From: Streptomyces agglomeratus
GTDB lineage: Bacteria > Actinomycetota > Actinomycetes > Streptomycetales > Streptomycetaceae
NCBI RefSeq assembly: GCF_001746415.1
Contig: NZ_MEHJ01000002.1
Coordinates: 124,001-188,000 of the forward strand
Direction of reading: 5' to 3'
Length of the DNA: 64,000 nt
In this document: piece after piece, positions 52,374 through 61,561 of the stretch
Position numbering within the stretch: position 1 is the stretch's first letter
How the letters are laid out: each line of letters begins with the position of its first letter
Notes under the pieces: generated by a model
What the model saw: only the letters and a program-made list of their open reading frames with translations
The model's database searches: none
Told to the model about the DNA's origin: nothing
Translations under genes and position numbers: made by a program

Positions 52374-53264
52374 TCAGGCCAACATGCCGGTGCGGAGCTT
52401 GGTCAGAGTGCGGCTGAGGAGACGAGAGACCTGCATCTGGGAGACGCCGAGTTCGGCGCCGATCTGGGATTGCGTCATCTCCTGGCCGAAGCGCATGTTG
52501 ATGATCCGGCGCTCTCGGTCGTCCAGCTGGTCCAAGAGCGGGGCCAGGGTGTGCAGGTCCTCGATCGTCTCCATGGCCGGGTCCGGCTCGCCCAGCACGT
52601 CAGCTAGAGCGCGGGACTGGTTGGACGGGCCGGCCTCGGCGTCTGTGGGCATGTCGAGGGAGCCGGCAGTGTAGCCGTTGGATGCCACCAGGCCTTCGAT
52701 GACCTCGTCCTCGGTGAGCCCCAGGTGCGCGGCCAGTTCCTTGACGGTCGGCTCGCGGTCGAGGCCGGTGGCGAGCTGTTCCTTGGCCTTGGCCATCTCG
52801 ACGCGCAGTTCCTGCAGGCGCCTGGGGACGTGGACGGCCCAGGTGGTGTCGCGGAAGAACCGCTTGATCTCTCCGACGATGTAGGGGACGGCGAAGGAGG
52901 TGAACTCGACTTCACGGGAGAGGTCGAACCGGTCGATGGCCTTGATCAGCCCGATCGTGCCGACCTGGACGATGTCCTCCATGTCACCGCTACCGCGGTT
53001 ACGGAACCGGCCGGCGGCGAACCGCACCAAGGACAGGTTCATCTCGATGAGCGTGTTCCGCGCGTACTGGTACTCGCGCGTGCCCTCCTCCAGCACCTGA
53101 AGCTGATCGAAGAACAGCTTCGAAAGCGCCCGCGCATCCTTGGGAGCCACCTTCCCCGCGTCCTCGATCCAGGGCAGCTCACCCACACCGACAGCGGCGT
53201 CGTCGACGTCGGATGACGCCACGGCCTGCTCCTCGATCGTGTCGGCCTGACCGATTGCTGCCAT
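52374..53264 (-). CDS. SigB/SigF-type RNA polymerase sigma factor
   Basis: 296 residues, full length for the stress/sporulation SigB/F/G subfamily. Region 2: EMNLSLVRFAAGRFRNRGSG, DIVQVGTIGLIKAIDRFDLS, EFTSFAVPYIVGEIKRFFRD; region 3: LATGLDREPTVKELAAHLGL; region 4: LLDQLDDRERRIINMRFGQE, MTQSQIGAELGVSQMQVSRL. It recruits core polymerase to GTTT-N14-16-GGGTA-like promoters. ATG 53264 has GGGAGGGG 8 bases upstream; an earlier ATG at 53315 adds 17 residues. Controlled by the neighbouring RsbW-like proteins. Confidence 0.93.
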   Translation of the reverse strand: MAAIGQADTIEEQAVASSDVDDAAVGVGELPWIEDAGKVAPKDARALSKLFFDQLQVLEEGTREYQYARNTLIEMNLSLVRFAAGRFRNRGSGDMEDIVQVGTIGLIKAIDRFDLSREVEFTSFAVPYIVGEIKRFFRDTTWAVHVPRRLQELRVEMAKAKEQLATGLDREPTVKELAAHLGLTEDEVIEGLVASNGYTAGSLDMPTDAEAGPSNQSRALADVLGEPDPAMETIEDLHTLAPLLDQLDDRERRIINMRFGQEMTQSQIGAELGVSQMQVSRLLSRTLTKLRTGMLA

Positions 53265-53390
53265 GGTCCCTGCCCCTCCCTGACTGATGCGCTTCAGGGC
53301 GGCATCTTCCCCCACACATGGAGGTCTATCCCTGTGATCCGGCCCACGCTTCGTAGTGCGCGGGGGCCACGCCGGGGCGGACCAGGACGA

Positions 53391-53795
53391 TCACCAGGGC
53401 AGGCGGGTGCGTACCGTCTTTCCCGGGCCAGGGCCGGGCACGGTCTGGACCTCACCAGCCAGCCGGGTGATCATCTGCATGCCCCACCCACCGGACGCCC
53501 CCGTGACATCCGGAGCGCGCATGCGCGGGAGGACTGGGCTGGTGTCGCTGACCTCGATCAGCACGCCCTCGTCGTGCAGGGTCAGCCGCAGCGTGCACAG
53601 CCCCGGGGCGTGGCGAATGGCGTTGGTGACCAGTTCGCTGACCACGATCAGCACCGCGCCGGTGGTGTCCGGGCTGGTCGGTTTCCCGCGGATGCGTTCG
53701 GCGTCGGCCAGGAAACCGGTAGCCATCTCACGCGCCTGGCCAGGCGCGTCACTGGTGCCGGCCAGGTCGATGTGACACTGCATGCTCGCACTCAT
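53391..53795 (-). CDS. RsbW-like ATP-binding protein (134 aa)
   Basis: A second GHKL kinase-like regulator: LIVVSELVTNAIRHAPGLCT (N box), GV-LIEVSDTSPVLPRM (G1), GASGGWGMQMITRLAGEVQT (G2), ending TRLPW. Family length about 140. It lies upstream of the sigma gene on the same strand (127-bp gap) and downstream of the STAS gene, an order seen in partner-switching modules. Confidence 0.88.
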   Translation of the reverse strand: MSASMQCHIDLAGTSDAPGQAREMATGFLADAERIRGKPTSPDTTGAVLIVVSELVTNAIRHAPGLCTLRLTLHDEGVLIEVSDTSPVLPRMRAPDVTGASGGWGMQMITRLAGEVQTVPGPGPGKTVRTRLPW

Positions 53796-53881
53796 GATCG
53801 TGGTTCCCCCCGGGAGGCTGGCGGTCGGTAACCCTTGGTACTGGTGATACGACTGCCCTGCATGACGCCCGATAAAGGGGG

Positions 53882-54259
53882 TTACGTGGGTTCGGCCTGT
53901 CGGTCGGCAGCGGCCAGCAGGAGCCGTGCGTGCTCGACGGTGGAGGCGATGGTGAAGATTTCTTCTGCGCCGACCAGCGTCAGCAGGTGCTTCAGGCGCT
54001 CCGGGACCGCGGCCAAGGCCAGAACCCCGTCGGCGTCCTGCGTGGCCTGACGAGCCGCGAGCAGCGCGTTGAAGCCGCGTGAATCGCAGAACGAGATGTC
54101 CGCGCAGTCCAGCACCACCCGCCGGTATCCGGCGTCAAGCATCTCGCTGACTGCCCGGGCCAGCACCGCTTCGCCACCCAGGTCCAGCTCACCGGCCAAT
54201 GCCAGGACCGCGTCCCGCTCCACCACCGCCGGTGTAATCACCAGCCTCTGCACCGGCAC
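53882..54259 (-). CDS. STAS-domain anti-sigma factor antagonist
   Basis: 125 residues: VVERDAVLALAGELDLGGEA, YRRVVLDCADISFCDSRGFN, ALLAARQATQDADGVLALAA, HLLTLVGAEEIFTIASTVEH. The phospho-loop reads DSRG, where SpoIIAA has DSSG; the first serine is kept and the second, the site phosphorylated in SpoIIAA, appears to be Arg. It probably frees the sigma factor by binding the RsbW-like proteins encoded next to it. Confidence 0.87.
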   Translation of the reverse strand: MPVQRLVITPAVVERDAVLALAGELDLGGEAVLARAVSEMLDAGYRRVVLDCADISFCDSRGFNALLAARQATQDADGVLALAAVPERLKHLLTLVGAEEIFTIASTVEHARLLLAAADRQAEPT

Positions 54260-54422
54260 CCGTCACTCCTCACCCGTAGGACACCTTGAGGCGGCACCCG
54301 TTATGGAACCGCCCCAGTGCCCTGCCCAGACAACCGGCCCATCATGTCAGTCATAACGCGGTGACACTCTGGCCACACTGAGGGGCCCTGCGCTTCTCGG
54401 ACAGTGGTGTTGAGGGTTCTCC

Positions 54423-55304
54423 TTATGCCGCTGCCTGCAACTCCTCGTACTCGGCGTGGACTTCTGCGGGCGTCTTGTAGCCGAGTCCGGAGTGGAGGCG
54501 TTTTCGATTGTAGAACATCTCGATGTAGCGGACGATCGCCCGGTGGGCATGTGCGCGTGTTGGGAACGTAGTTCGGTGCACGAGTTCGTTTTTGAGGGCG
54601 CCGAAAAATGACTCAGCCATCGCATTATCCCAACAGACACCGGTGCGGCCGACCGACGCTCGCAGGCCCAACGAGCGGAGCTTGCAACGAAGTTCCCGAG
54701 ACGTGTATTGGCTGCCGCGATCGGAATGAAATATGCAGCCTTCGGCGAGGTCGATGTTCCGGGCCGCCATATCGAGTGCATCCGATATGAGGGAGGTCTT
54801 CATGTGGTCGGCCATCGCCCAGCCGACCACAGCTTTGGTGTGGCAGTCGATGACGGTCGCGAGATAAAGGAACCCGGCCCAGGTGTGAACGTAGGTGATA
54901 TCGCTGACCAGTTTGCGCCCGGGGGCGTCAGCGGTGAAGTCACGGGCCAGCAGGTCGGGCGTGGCCGGCGCCGCATCATCAGCGATCGTGGTCGCCCGCC
55001 AGGGCCGCGGCTGGCATGGCACCAGGCCGAGCTCGCGCATCAGCGCGCGGACCAGTTCTACTCCGGCCTGCACGTTCATCCGCTGGAGCACGGCGTGGAC
55101 ACGCCGGTAGCCATAGGTCTCCTGCGAGTCGGAGAAGACCTGGAGGATGACGGCCCTCAGTTCCGCACGGCGCTTCGCGGTGGCCGACAACGGCCTCGAT
55201 CTCCAGTGATAGAAACCAGACGTGGATACTCCCGCCCAGGTGCACATCTGCTGCACGGGAAAGTTTTGGGCCTCACCGTCGATGAACTCGTACTTCTCCG
55301 TCAC
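54423..55304 (-). CDS. IS3-family OrfB (integrase-type transposase)
   Basis: 293 residues with all three catalytic residues: RKLVSDITYVHTWAGFLYLA (D), EGCIFHSDRGSQYTSRELRC (D) and CWDNAMAESFFGALKNELVH (E), and the HTH_21 region ETYGYRRVHAVLQRMNVQAG. Its GTG start overlaps the OrfA stop as GTGA. Apparently functional. Confidence 0.93.
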   Translation of the reverse strand: MTEKYEFIDGEAQNFPVQQMCTWAGVSTSGFYHWRSRPLSATAKRRAELRAVILQVFSDSQETYGYRRVHAVLQRMNVQAGVELVRALMRELGLVPCQPRPWRATTIADDAAPATPDLLARDFTADAPGRKLVSDITYVHTWAGFLYLATVIDCHTKAVVGWAMADHMKTSLISDALDMAARNIDLAEGCIFHSDRGSQYTSRELRCKLRSLGLRASVGRTGVCWDNAMAESFFGALKNELVHRTTFPTRAHAHRAIVRYIEMFYNRKRLHSGLGYKTPAEVHAEYEELQAAA

Positions 55305-55591
55305 CGGTACTCCTGGGCGAAGAAGGCCGCCGCTTTTCCCAGGAACTCGGTCTTCATGCGGAGTTCCCGGTTCTCGCGTTCCAGCTCGCGCAAGCGGGCG
55401 CGCTCGCTGATGTTCAGGGGAGGCTCCTCCCCGGCATGCTCTTGCCGGTACCGGCTGACCCAGGTGCCCAGCGTTCCCTCGTTCACTTGTATCTCTCGGG
55501 CGACCTCGGCGATCGGGCGGGACTCCACGACCACCATCTTGACCGCCTCGTCCCGAAACTCAGGACTGAACTTCCTACGCTTCTGTGCCAC
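55301..55591 (-). CDS. IS3-family OrfA
   Basis: 96 residues: KRRKFSPEFRDEAVKMVVVE, PIAEVAREIQVNEGTLGTWV (helix-turn-helix), then the leucine zipper ARLRELERENRELRMKTEFL and GKAAAFFAQEYR. Overlaps OrfB; a fusion OrfAB may arise by slippage, as in other IS3 elements. Confidence 0.92.
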   Translation of the reverse strand: MAQKRRKFSPEFRDEAVKMVVVESRPIAEVAREIQVNEGTLGTWVSRYRQEHAGEEPPLNISERARLRELERENRELRMKTEFLGKAAAFFAQEYR

Positions 55592-55660
55592 GTGCTCTCT
55601 CCGCCGTTCTGGACTTCGATCCTATGGGGACAGCTGTCCGAGAACTTCGGGGCGCCTCAC

Positions 55661-56009
55661 ACCATTGGCCGGTACAGGCGACGGAAGGGCTGGGCGGCGA
55701 GCGCGGTGATCCAGTTCGAATGCTGCTGTGCGCTGCTTCAGGTGCTTCTTCACCCGTTGGCGTACACGCGGCTGCCAGTCCTTGCGCACCTTGACGACGA
55801 AGCGGACGAAGCGCAGGGGATGCCGCCCCGCGGTTGATCGCGGTATCAGGCTGACTTCCGCGACCATCTCGGAGATGACCGGGCTGACATCCAGCGGTTC
55901 GCGGCTGCCCCAGGCGGAGGAGAAGCGCACGCCGCCCCGAGGGTGAGGGTCGGCGCCGGTGAGTTGGTTGGGCCAGTCACGTAGCGGGCGGCGTCCGGCT
56001 TTGAGGTCG
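55661..56009. other. Short stretch with a possible remnant
   Basis: The minus strand reads LDVSPVISEMVAEVSLIPRS followed by AGRHPLRFVRFVVKVRKDWQ, which vaguely recalls the C-terminal strand pair of ATP-dependent DNA ligases (VVEVxxDxAxExGRWRHPVRY). The frame has no start and is too short to assign. Confidence 0.25.
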
Positions 56010-56483
56010 TCACCGCTGGCGGCCGGCAGCGTCCCCGCCCGGGTCGTCGGCCAGCACGACGGCCGTGGAGATCCGCTTGCCCACCGGTTCGCGGTGCACC
56101 GAGAAGCTCTGACCGACCGCCATGACGATCTCCAGCCCGTGCTGACCGATCCGGGTCGGGTCGGGCGCGAGTATCGCCGGCGGCGTCGGATTGCTGTCCC
56201 ACACCGACACCTCAACGGCCCCGCCGTCGATTTCCAGCGTCAGCAAGCACGGACCGGGTGCGTACTTCCGGGCGTTGGTCACCAACTCGCTGACCACGAG
56301 CTGCACCATGCCCATCGCACGCCCGGACACCGGCAGCCCATGCACGGCCTGCACATCGGCGAGAAAGCTACGGGCCAGATCACGGGCGGCGCCGATGTCC
56401 TCGCTGCCCTCGAAAGCACCGGACACCGAGATGACGTCTCCCGGCAACGACTCCCGGCCCTCACCGCGCACTGTCTGACCCAT
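56010..56483 (-). CDS. RsbW-like ATP-binding protein (157 aa)
   Basis: A third GHKL regulator: MVQLVVSELVTNARKYAPGP (N box), VEVSVWDSNPTPPAILAPDP (G1), TRIGQHGLEIVMAVGQSFSV (G2), GKRISTAVVLADDPG. Divergent from the PP2C phosphatase gene, 211 bp away. The IS3 insertion stands between it and the STAS gene, so it may once have been in the same operon. Confidence 0.87.
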   Translation of the reverse strand: MGQTVRGEGRESLPGDVISVSGAFEGSEDIGAARDLARSFLADVQAVHGLPVSGRAMGMVQLVVSELVTNARKYAPGPCLLTLEIDGGAVEVSVWDSNPTPPAILAPDPTRIGQHGLEIVMAVGQSFSVHREPVGKRISTAVVLADDPGGDAAGRQR

Positions 56484-56694
56484 GCCGACCCGCCTCCCCC
56501 AAGCGCCCTGTCACGCCGCAACCCGTCTACCCCCGAACTCTCACCTCACTCGTACGCGGGTTGAACAGCAGGGCGGCGACTGGGCCTGCTTGTCCGTGGA
56601 CAGCGACAGGCGCCGTACGCGCTGAGGCATATGTCGCAACTGTGATGCGCTCGCTTCGGCGGGAAGGAGAGTCTCCAACTTAAGGGAAGCTGTT

Positions 56695-57885
56695 GTGGCT
56701 GGTGATCGGATCGGACTGGCTGGGGTGCTGGCAGCGGCGGAGGATGCCGCGCCGGTGGGTTCCCTCGATGTCGTGGCGCGCGATCTGCGCGACCGGTTCG
56801 GCGCGCGCTACGTGTCGTTCCTGTTCGTCGATGTCGTCGGGCGACGCATGCTGCGGGTCAGCGAGAAGACAGCTGTGCAGGAGGAGCGGCGTGCCGAGCA
56901 GGTCCCCTTGGCCGGCAGCAGCGTCTACGACGAGGTGCTGCGCACGCAGAAGCTGGTGCGGGCGCCGGAGGGTGAGCAGGGGCAGCGGGTGCTCGTCCCT
57001 GTCACGAATCGCGGCGACACCATCGGTGTCCTGGAGCTGTTCCTGACCCACGCCACACCAGATGTGCTGGAGCAGATCGAAGAGGCCGCGCACGCGCTGG
57101 CGTACATCATCGTCACCGACCGCCGGTTCACCGACCTCTACCACTGGGGCAATCGCACCACCTCGGTCAGCCTGGCCGCCGAGATCCAGCGCCAGCTCCT
57201 GCCCTCGGCCCCCTCCTGCGAGGCCGCCGAGTTCGCCCTCGCCGGCGCCTTGGTCCCGGCTTCCGACATCGCCGGTGACACCTACGACTACTCCCTCGAC
57301 CACGACACGCTGCATCTGTCCGTAACCGACGCCATGGGACACGACGTCGACGCCTCGCTCATGGCCACTCTCCTGGTCAACGCCTCCCGCGGCGCCCGCC
57401 GCGCCGGGTGTGACCTGGCCGAACAGGCCCGCCAGATCCACCAGGCCCTCCTCGACCACGGCAGACGGACCTTCGCCACCGGCCAGCTGCTGCGCATCGC
57501 ACTGGACGGCACCGGCGCCCAGCTTGTCAACGCCGGCCATCCCGGGCCGCTCCTGCTGCGCGACGGCACGGTCGACGAACCGCACCTGGCCGTGAACCTG
57601 CCCTTCGGCGTTCCCGGGCAGGCCCCGTACCAGGTGCAGGACCTCGACCTGCGCCCTGGTGACCGCCTCGTGCTCTTCACCGACGGCATGCAAGAACGCC
57701 AGGCCAAAGCAGTCGACCTGCCCGGCCTCATCCGCGAAACCGCCGCCGAGCACCCCCGGGAGGTCGTGCGTGCTCTGGTCGCCGCGGTCGCCGAAGCCTA
57801 CGACGGCCACGTGCGAGACGACGCCACCGTCCTGTGCCTGGACTGGCACGGCCCCCATGCCAAAAGCCACCGCGCAGACGCCTGA
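56695..57885 (+). CDS. GAF-PP2C (SpoIIE-type) serine phosphatase
   Basis: 396 residues. An N-terminal GAF-like sensor ([20 protein letters not shown] to [20 protein letters not shown]), then a SpoIIE/RsbU-type PP2C domain with its metal aspartates: [56 protein letters not shown] and [14 protein letters not shown]. It should dephosphorylate STAS antagonists and so release the sigma factor. GTG 56695 has AAGGGAAG 5 bases upstream. Domain order and motifs are complete. Confidence 0.92.
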   Translation: MAGDRIGLAGVLAAAEDAAPVGSLDVVARDLRDRFGARYVSFLFVDVVGRRMLRVSEKTAVQEERRAEQVPLAGSSVYDEVLRTQKLVRAPEGEQGQRVLVPVTNRGDTIGVLELFLTHATPDVLEQIEEAAHALAYIIVTDRRFTDLYHWGNRTTSVSLAAEIQRQLLPSAPSCEAAEFALAGALVPASDIAGDTYDYSLDHDTLHLSVTDAMGHDVDASLMATLLVNASRGARRAGCDLAEQARQIHQALLDHGRRTFATGQLLRIALDGTGAQLVNAGHPGPLLLRDGTVDEPHLAVNLPFGVPGQAPYQVQDLDLRPGDRLVLFTDGMQERQAKAVDLPGLIRETAAEHPREVVRALVAAVAEAYDGHVRDDATVLCLDWHGPHAKSHRADA

Positions 57886-58075
57886 ACTTCGGCAGGACCG
57901 TCGCGCTGAGGCGGCACTGACCACTGGCAACAGCGACATCCTCTGAGGCAGGCGTAGGAGCGGCCGCGACCAGCTGTCGGGCATGACACTGCTGCGCGGC
58001 ACTCCACCCCGCCAGAACTTCGCAGTCCGGCGGGGCGGTAGAGGCGGCGAGCCGCTGCGGCCTGCGAGCCGTTCG

Positions 58076-58297
58076 TCAGTCCTTGGCGATGGCCATGCCG
58101 AGGAAGATCCCGGTCAGCAGGGCGATGCTGCCCGTGGCCATTACCGCCCATGTCCCGGTCTGGGTAGCGGTAAAGGTCGAGGTCATGCCCGCCTGCGTCG
58201 CGGCCTGCGTGGCCTGGGCCCCCGCCATGGCCGCCTCCTGCACAGCGAGACCTGTCTCCAGCTTCTGGACCTTGCTTTCCAGCTCTGACGTCTCCAT
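58076..58297 (-). CDS. Small single-pass membrane protein (73 aa)
   Basis: METSELESKVQKLETGLAVQ is a coiled-coil start; the middle is rich in Ala/Gln/Thr, and the C-terminus has a membrane helix (GTWAVMATGSIALLTGIFLG, MAIAKD). ATG 58297 has GAGAGG 9 bases upstream. Function unknown; possibly a small stress-induced envelope protein. Confidence 0.55.
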   Translation of the reverse strand: METSELESKVQKLETGLAVQEAAMAGAQATQAATQAGMTSTFTATQTGTWAVMATGSIALLTGIFLGMAIAKD

Positions 58298-58493
58298 CGA
58301 GTGATTCCTCTCAGTCATGGGGCCGGGGTGTATCCGGCACTCCATGCCGATCTGTTCCTCACCAGGGCGGCGCGAGCATCATGGCGGTGAAGGAAGCACC
58401 CGTTTGCCGACCACAGCACACGAGGAGCAGTGCCTGCGCCGAGTCCTGCAGCACGGGCAGGACTCGGCCGGCCCCTGAAAGGCCCGGGGGGTG

Positions 58494-58805
58494 TCAGTGG
58501 GAGTCGTCGTAGGGGTCGCGGCTGCCGGACTTGGCCAGCCCACGGCTGATCATGTAGCCGACGGTCAGGATCACGATGTACCACCACGCCTGATCGGCGC
58601 GGAAGTAATCACGGTGGCCCTCTTCGGTGCCTACGACCATGGAAGCGATCAGTACGGCCACCACGGCGGCGAGGTAGACGAAGAACTCGGTGGTCTTCAG
58701 TGCCGACTTCGTCTCCGTCGACAGCCGGCGCGGCCGGTGCGCGGCCGCAGCCGGGTCGGTGCCGGCCTGGTGGCCCGGGTTTCCAGCGGGGTTCACAGAG
58801 CTCAT
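58494..58805 (-). CDS. Two-helix membrane protein (103 aa)
   Basis: Hydrophilic N-terminus (MSSVNPAGNPGHQAGTDPAA), then two hydrophobic segments TTEFFVYLAAVVAVLIASMV and QAWWYIVILTVGYMISRGLA, and a short tail RDPYDDSH. This arrangement is common in actinobacterial small membrane proteins of unknown role. No strong ribosome site is seen; the start at MSSVN is chosen for its family-like beginning. Confidence 0.65.
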   Translation of the reverse strand: MSSVNPAGNPGHQAGTDPAAAAHRPRRLSTETKSALKTTEFFVYLAAVVAVLIASMVVGTEEGHRDYFRADQAWWYIVILTVGYMISRGLAKSGSRDPYDDSH

Positions 58806-58847
58806 GGTTATGCATCCATTTTCCGTCGTGCGAAGCACCTGATGCAC

Positions 58848-59192
58848 TCCACGGGGAGAACCGCGTCAAGATCGACGCCGCTACTCCCCAGTACCCGGAA
58901 TGCCGGAAGTAAACAGGCCATAAAACGTGGTCCCTACACCTGGTGGACGGCCCCGTCGAAGAAGTGCCGTCTCCAGGGACAGGGGGGCCATCTGGTGATC
59001 CGTCCGCCCAGAGCCGTCGTCACAAGGCCCAGACGGCGCCGGGGGTGTCGAATCACGAATCCGAAGGCGTCAGCGCGCACGACCAACTCTCGGCCTGTAT
59101 CGAGTCCGTCCGCCGGGCCGTGTGAGTTCGCCGCGGCAAGGGAAACCACCACCGGCGCAAGCCGGCGGCGGGTCCCCGCGCGGTCGGTCTCG
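58848..59192. other. Gene-free stretch
   Basis: No convincing gene, RNA or repeat on either strand. Confidence 0.45.
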
Positions 59193-60488
59193 CTACCGCG
59201 CCGGAGGGTGCTTGCGTGCGGGGTCCAACCGGTAGTCGGGACAGTCGCGGTTCTGGCATGCGCCGGGGCCCCACTCGGGAACGAAGACCCCGAGGGTCTT
59301 GTGGCGGTGGATTGCGGCCGGCACGGTCTGCTGGCAGGTCGGACACGTATAAGCGTCGACCTCCCGCTTCATCTTGACCATATCTTTACGATATGCCCCT
59401 TTTACCCTTTCGGGAAGGGGTCGGCTTGCGGGCCGACGCGGCTCAGAGTCATCCGCCACGGGTGATGCGCTACGCGCTTCGACCTGTTCGGCGGCCAGCG
59501 AGGCGTCACCGCGTTCGTCGGACTGCTCCGGAACGCCTGTCGGGGCCGGCCGCCTGAGGCTGAGTACCACGGAGCCGGTCAGGACGATGACGATGACCGC
59601 GAGGCTGATCGGTGAGGGGATCTCCGGGATGCTGGGGCTGATCAGCTTGTGGGACGCCTGGAGGATGAGCTTGACGCCGATGAAGGCGAGGATGATCGCC
59701 AGGCCCTTGCTCAGGTAGTGGAAGCGGTCCAGGAGCCCGGCGAGCATGAAGTAGAGGGCCCGCAGGCCGAGGATGGCGAACGCGTTGCTGGTGTAGACGA
59801 TGAAAGCGTCGTCGCTGACCGCCAGGACGGCCGGCACACTGTCGACGGCGAAGATCAGGTCTGCGGCCTCGATCGCCGCGACCACCGCGAGCAATGGGGT
59901 GCCTACGCGCTTGCCAGCCTCCTTGACAAAGAACTTCGCGCCCGCGTACTCGTCCCGCACCGGCATGATCTTGCGGAGTATCCGCACGGCGAAGCTCTTG
60001 CCCGGGTCGAAGCTCTCCTCCTCGTCCTTGAGGAGCTTGTAGGTGCTGTAGAACAGGACCGCTGCGAAGGCGAACAGCACCGCGGTGAAGCGGCTGACCA
60101 CGGCGACGCCGAGGGACAGGAAGATGCCGCGGAAGACCAGGGCGCCGATGACGCCGAAGAACAGCACCCGGTGCTGGTAGGCACGCGGCACCTTGAAATA
60201 GGCGAAGATCACGGCGAAGACGAAGAGATTGTCGACCGACAGGCTCTTCTCCAGCAGCCAGGCCGTCGTGTACTCGGTGCCGGCGGTGGTGCCGAGGACG
60301 AGGAAGACGACCGCTCCGAAGATCAGGGCCAGGCTCACCCACAGGCCGCTCCAGGCGGCTGCCTCCTTGAAGCGGATGACGTGCGCGGTGCGGTGGGACA
60401 GCAGGTCTACCGCCAGCGACACGACCACCGTCGCGGCGAACGCACCCCACAGCCAGAACGGAACCTCAAGCACGCCGAACACCCTCAC
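59193..60488 (-). CDS. TerC-family membrane protein with C-terminal Cys-rich tail
   Basis: About 431 residues. The first about 310 are TerC (YceF/Alx-type), a metal/tellurite-linked integral membrane protein with seven to nine helices: LLEKSLSVDNLFVFAVIFAY, IEAADLIFAVDSVPAVLAVS, GVKLILQASHKLISPSIPEI. Unusually, about 115 residues follow: a charged linker, then AYTCPTCQQTVPAAIHRHK and GACQNRDCPDYRLDP, two Cys pairs that look like a zinc ribbon. GTG 60488 is one of three close starts (also 60482 and 60473, the last preceded by GAGG). Monocistronic. Confidence 0.88.
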   Translation of the reverse strand: MRVFGVLEVPFWLWGAFAATVVVSLAVDLLSHRTAHVIRFKEAAAWSGLWVSLALIFGAVVFLVLGTTAGTEYTTAWLLEKSLSVDNLFVFAVIFAYFKVPRAYQHRVLFFGVIGALVFRGIFLSLGVAVVSRFTAVLFAFAAVLFYSTYKLLKDEEESFDPGKSFAVRILRKIMPVRDEYAGAKFFVKEAGKRVGTPLLAVVAAIEAADLIFAVDSVPAVLAVSDDAFIVYTSNAFAILGLRALYFMLAGLLDRFHYLSKGLAIILAFIGVKLILQASHKLISPSIPEIPSPISLAVIVIVLTGSVVLSLRRPAPTGVPEQSDERGDASLAAEQVEARSASPVADDSEPRRPASRPLPERVKGAYRKDMVKMKREVDAYTCPTCQQTVPAAIHRHKTLGVFVPEWGPGACQNRDCPDYRLDPARKHPPAR

Positions 60489-60618
60489 TTGGCCTGTGCG
60501 AAAAACGCCGACCCTTGTACAGAGTGTGAGGCATTGCGCCCCCGGGAGCATGCGGAGCGGGTGAGGTCGGCCGGAGGCATGCGGTGGGTAGAGGCGATAG
60601 TTCCTCAGGAGGCGCGCG

Positions 60619-61107
60619 ATGGTGCGAAGTCAACACTTTCACCTCGATGCCAGCCTCGATGCCAGGGGTCACTCGGTGACCGTGAACATCCACAACGGCC
60701 ATCCGGGTCTGATCGAGCTGCTTGTCGACGGCAAGGAGACCGGTCACGTTCCGCTGCAGGGCAGCCGCCCCCAGCTGGTCACCGGGGAGCTACCCACAGA
60801 TCCCCCGCTGCCTGTGATCGTCCGTGTCGCTCCAGGCCCCGGCACGCCCCGTTGTACGGCAGTGATCGACGGCACGGAGACGCTGATGTCCCCCCGTTCC
60901 CTCTGCGGGGATGCGACACGGCGCGGCGAATTGCCCCCACGCCGGGGTAGGGGTCCCGGGGTACTGCCTTCATCTGCGGGTGGCGTCACTGCCGAGTATG
61001 GCCACACCGGTGACGAGGCAGGCTACGCCGACTGTGAGCAGGGGGATGCCGGGGGCGGGAAGGCCGTAGAGGGAAGCACCGGCCATCGTGGTGAGCGCCC
61101 CGGCTGA
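60619..61107 (+). CDS. Hypothetical protein with conserved beta domain (162 aa)
   Basis: The first about 95 residues look like a streptomycete conserved domain: HFHLDASLDARGHSVTVNIH, PGLIELLVDGKETGHVPLQG, LPTDPPLPVIVRVAPGPGTP, CTAVIDGTETLMSPRSL. The rest (RRGELPPRRGRGPG onward) is low in complexity and overlaps a transporter remnant on the other strand, so the gene has probably lost its natural 3' end. The start ATG 60619 has AGGAGG about 10 bases upstream. Function unknown. Confidence 0.55.
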   Translation: MVRSQHFHLDASLDARGHSVTVNIHNGHPGLIELLVDGKETGHVPLQGSRPQLVTGELPTDPPLPVIVRVAPGPGTPRCTAVIDGTETLMSPRSLCGDATRRGELPPRRGRGPGVLPSSAGGVTAEYGHTGDEAGYADCEQGDAGGGKAVEGSTGHRGERPG

Positions 61108-61110
61108 TGC
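60972..61110 (-). pseudogene. Membrane-transporter C-terminal fragment
   Basis: The minus strand reads ASAGALTTMAGASLYGLPAP, GIPLLTVGVACLVTGVAILG, SDATRR and stops at 60972: one or two membrane helices with the style of a drug/metabolite or MFS transporter tail. There is no start; upstream similarity is lost at about 61110. Confidence 0.4.
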
Positions 61111-61561
61111 CAAGGCGATGCCGATTCAGGTCTCCGGCATGATCTCCTTCGTCGGCGCTGTGGCGGAGCGAACCGAAGGACCGTATACGGTTCCGGGCCG
61201 CCACGGGGACGGGCCGGGGCAAGGCAATGCCTCCCGTCACTGACGGCAGAGAGGCAGGCCAGGCCGTATGGGCGTGCCCGGCTGTGCCGCCGGACCGGTC
61301 CAGGTTCCGGGCCGGTGTCCAGGCTGTGAAGGATGCGGGCGTACAGGCCTTCTGTGCGTCGGCGGCCTGCTCAGGGCCGTGCCAGCGGTGGGAGGTCGCA
61401 AGGCTCCGTCACGCAAGCAGGAATCGCTTGCGTACGAGGTCGAAGCCACGCGTTGGGTGTCACGGTCGTGTCGGTCCTCGTTCGTGCTGCTGCGACGAGC
61501 CGCTCGGCCGGAGGATCGGGTCGAGCGTTCGTCCGGGCGGCAGATCCCTCCGGCGGGATCT
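61111..61561. other. Gene-free stretch
   Basis: No convincing gene. Probably contains the transcription end of the SulP gene (stop at 61562). Confidence 0.45.

Larger units (their letters stand above)
54379..55660 (-). mobile_element. IS3-family element, intact, TSD CAC
   Basis: 1282 bp. The ends TGAGGGGCCCTGCGCTTCTC and, reversed, TGAGGCGCCCCGAAGTTCTC are imperfect inverted repeats. An exact 3-bp duplication CAC flanks it (54376-54378 and 55661-55663). Both genes are open. It separates the STAS gene from a third RsbW-like gene. Confidence 0.92.

Noticed and set aside
59649..60950. A 433-codon plus-strand frame antisense to TerC
   Set aside because: Composition (Glu/Gly/Gln-rich) is typical of antisense shadows, and TerC is unmistakable on the other strand.
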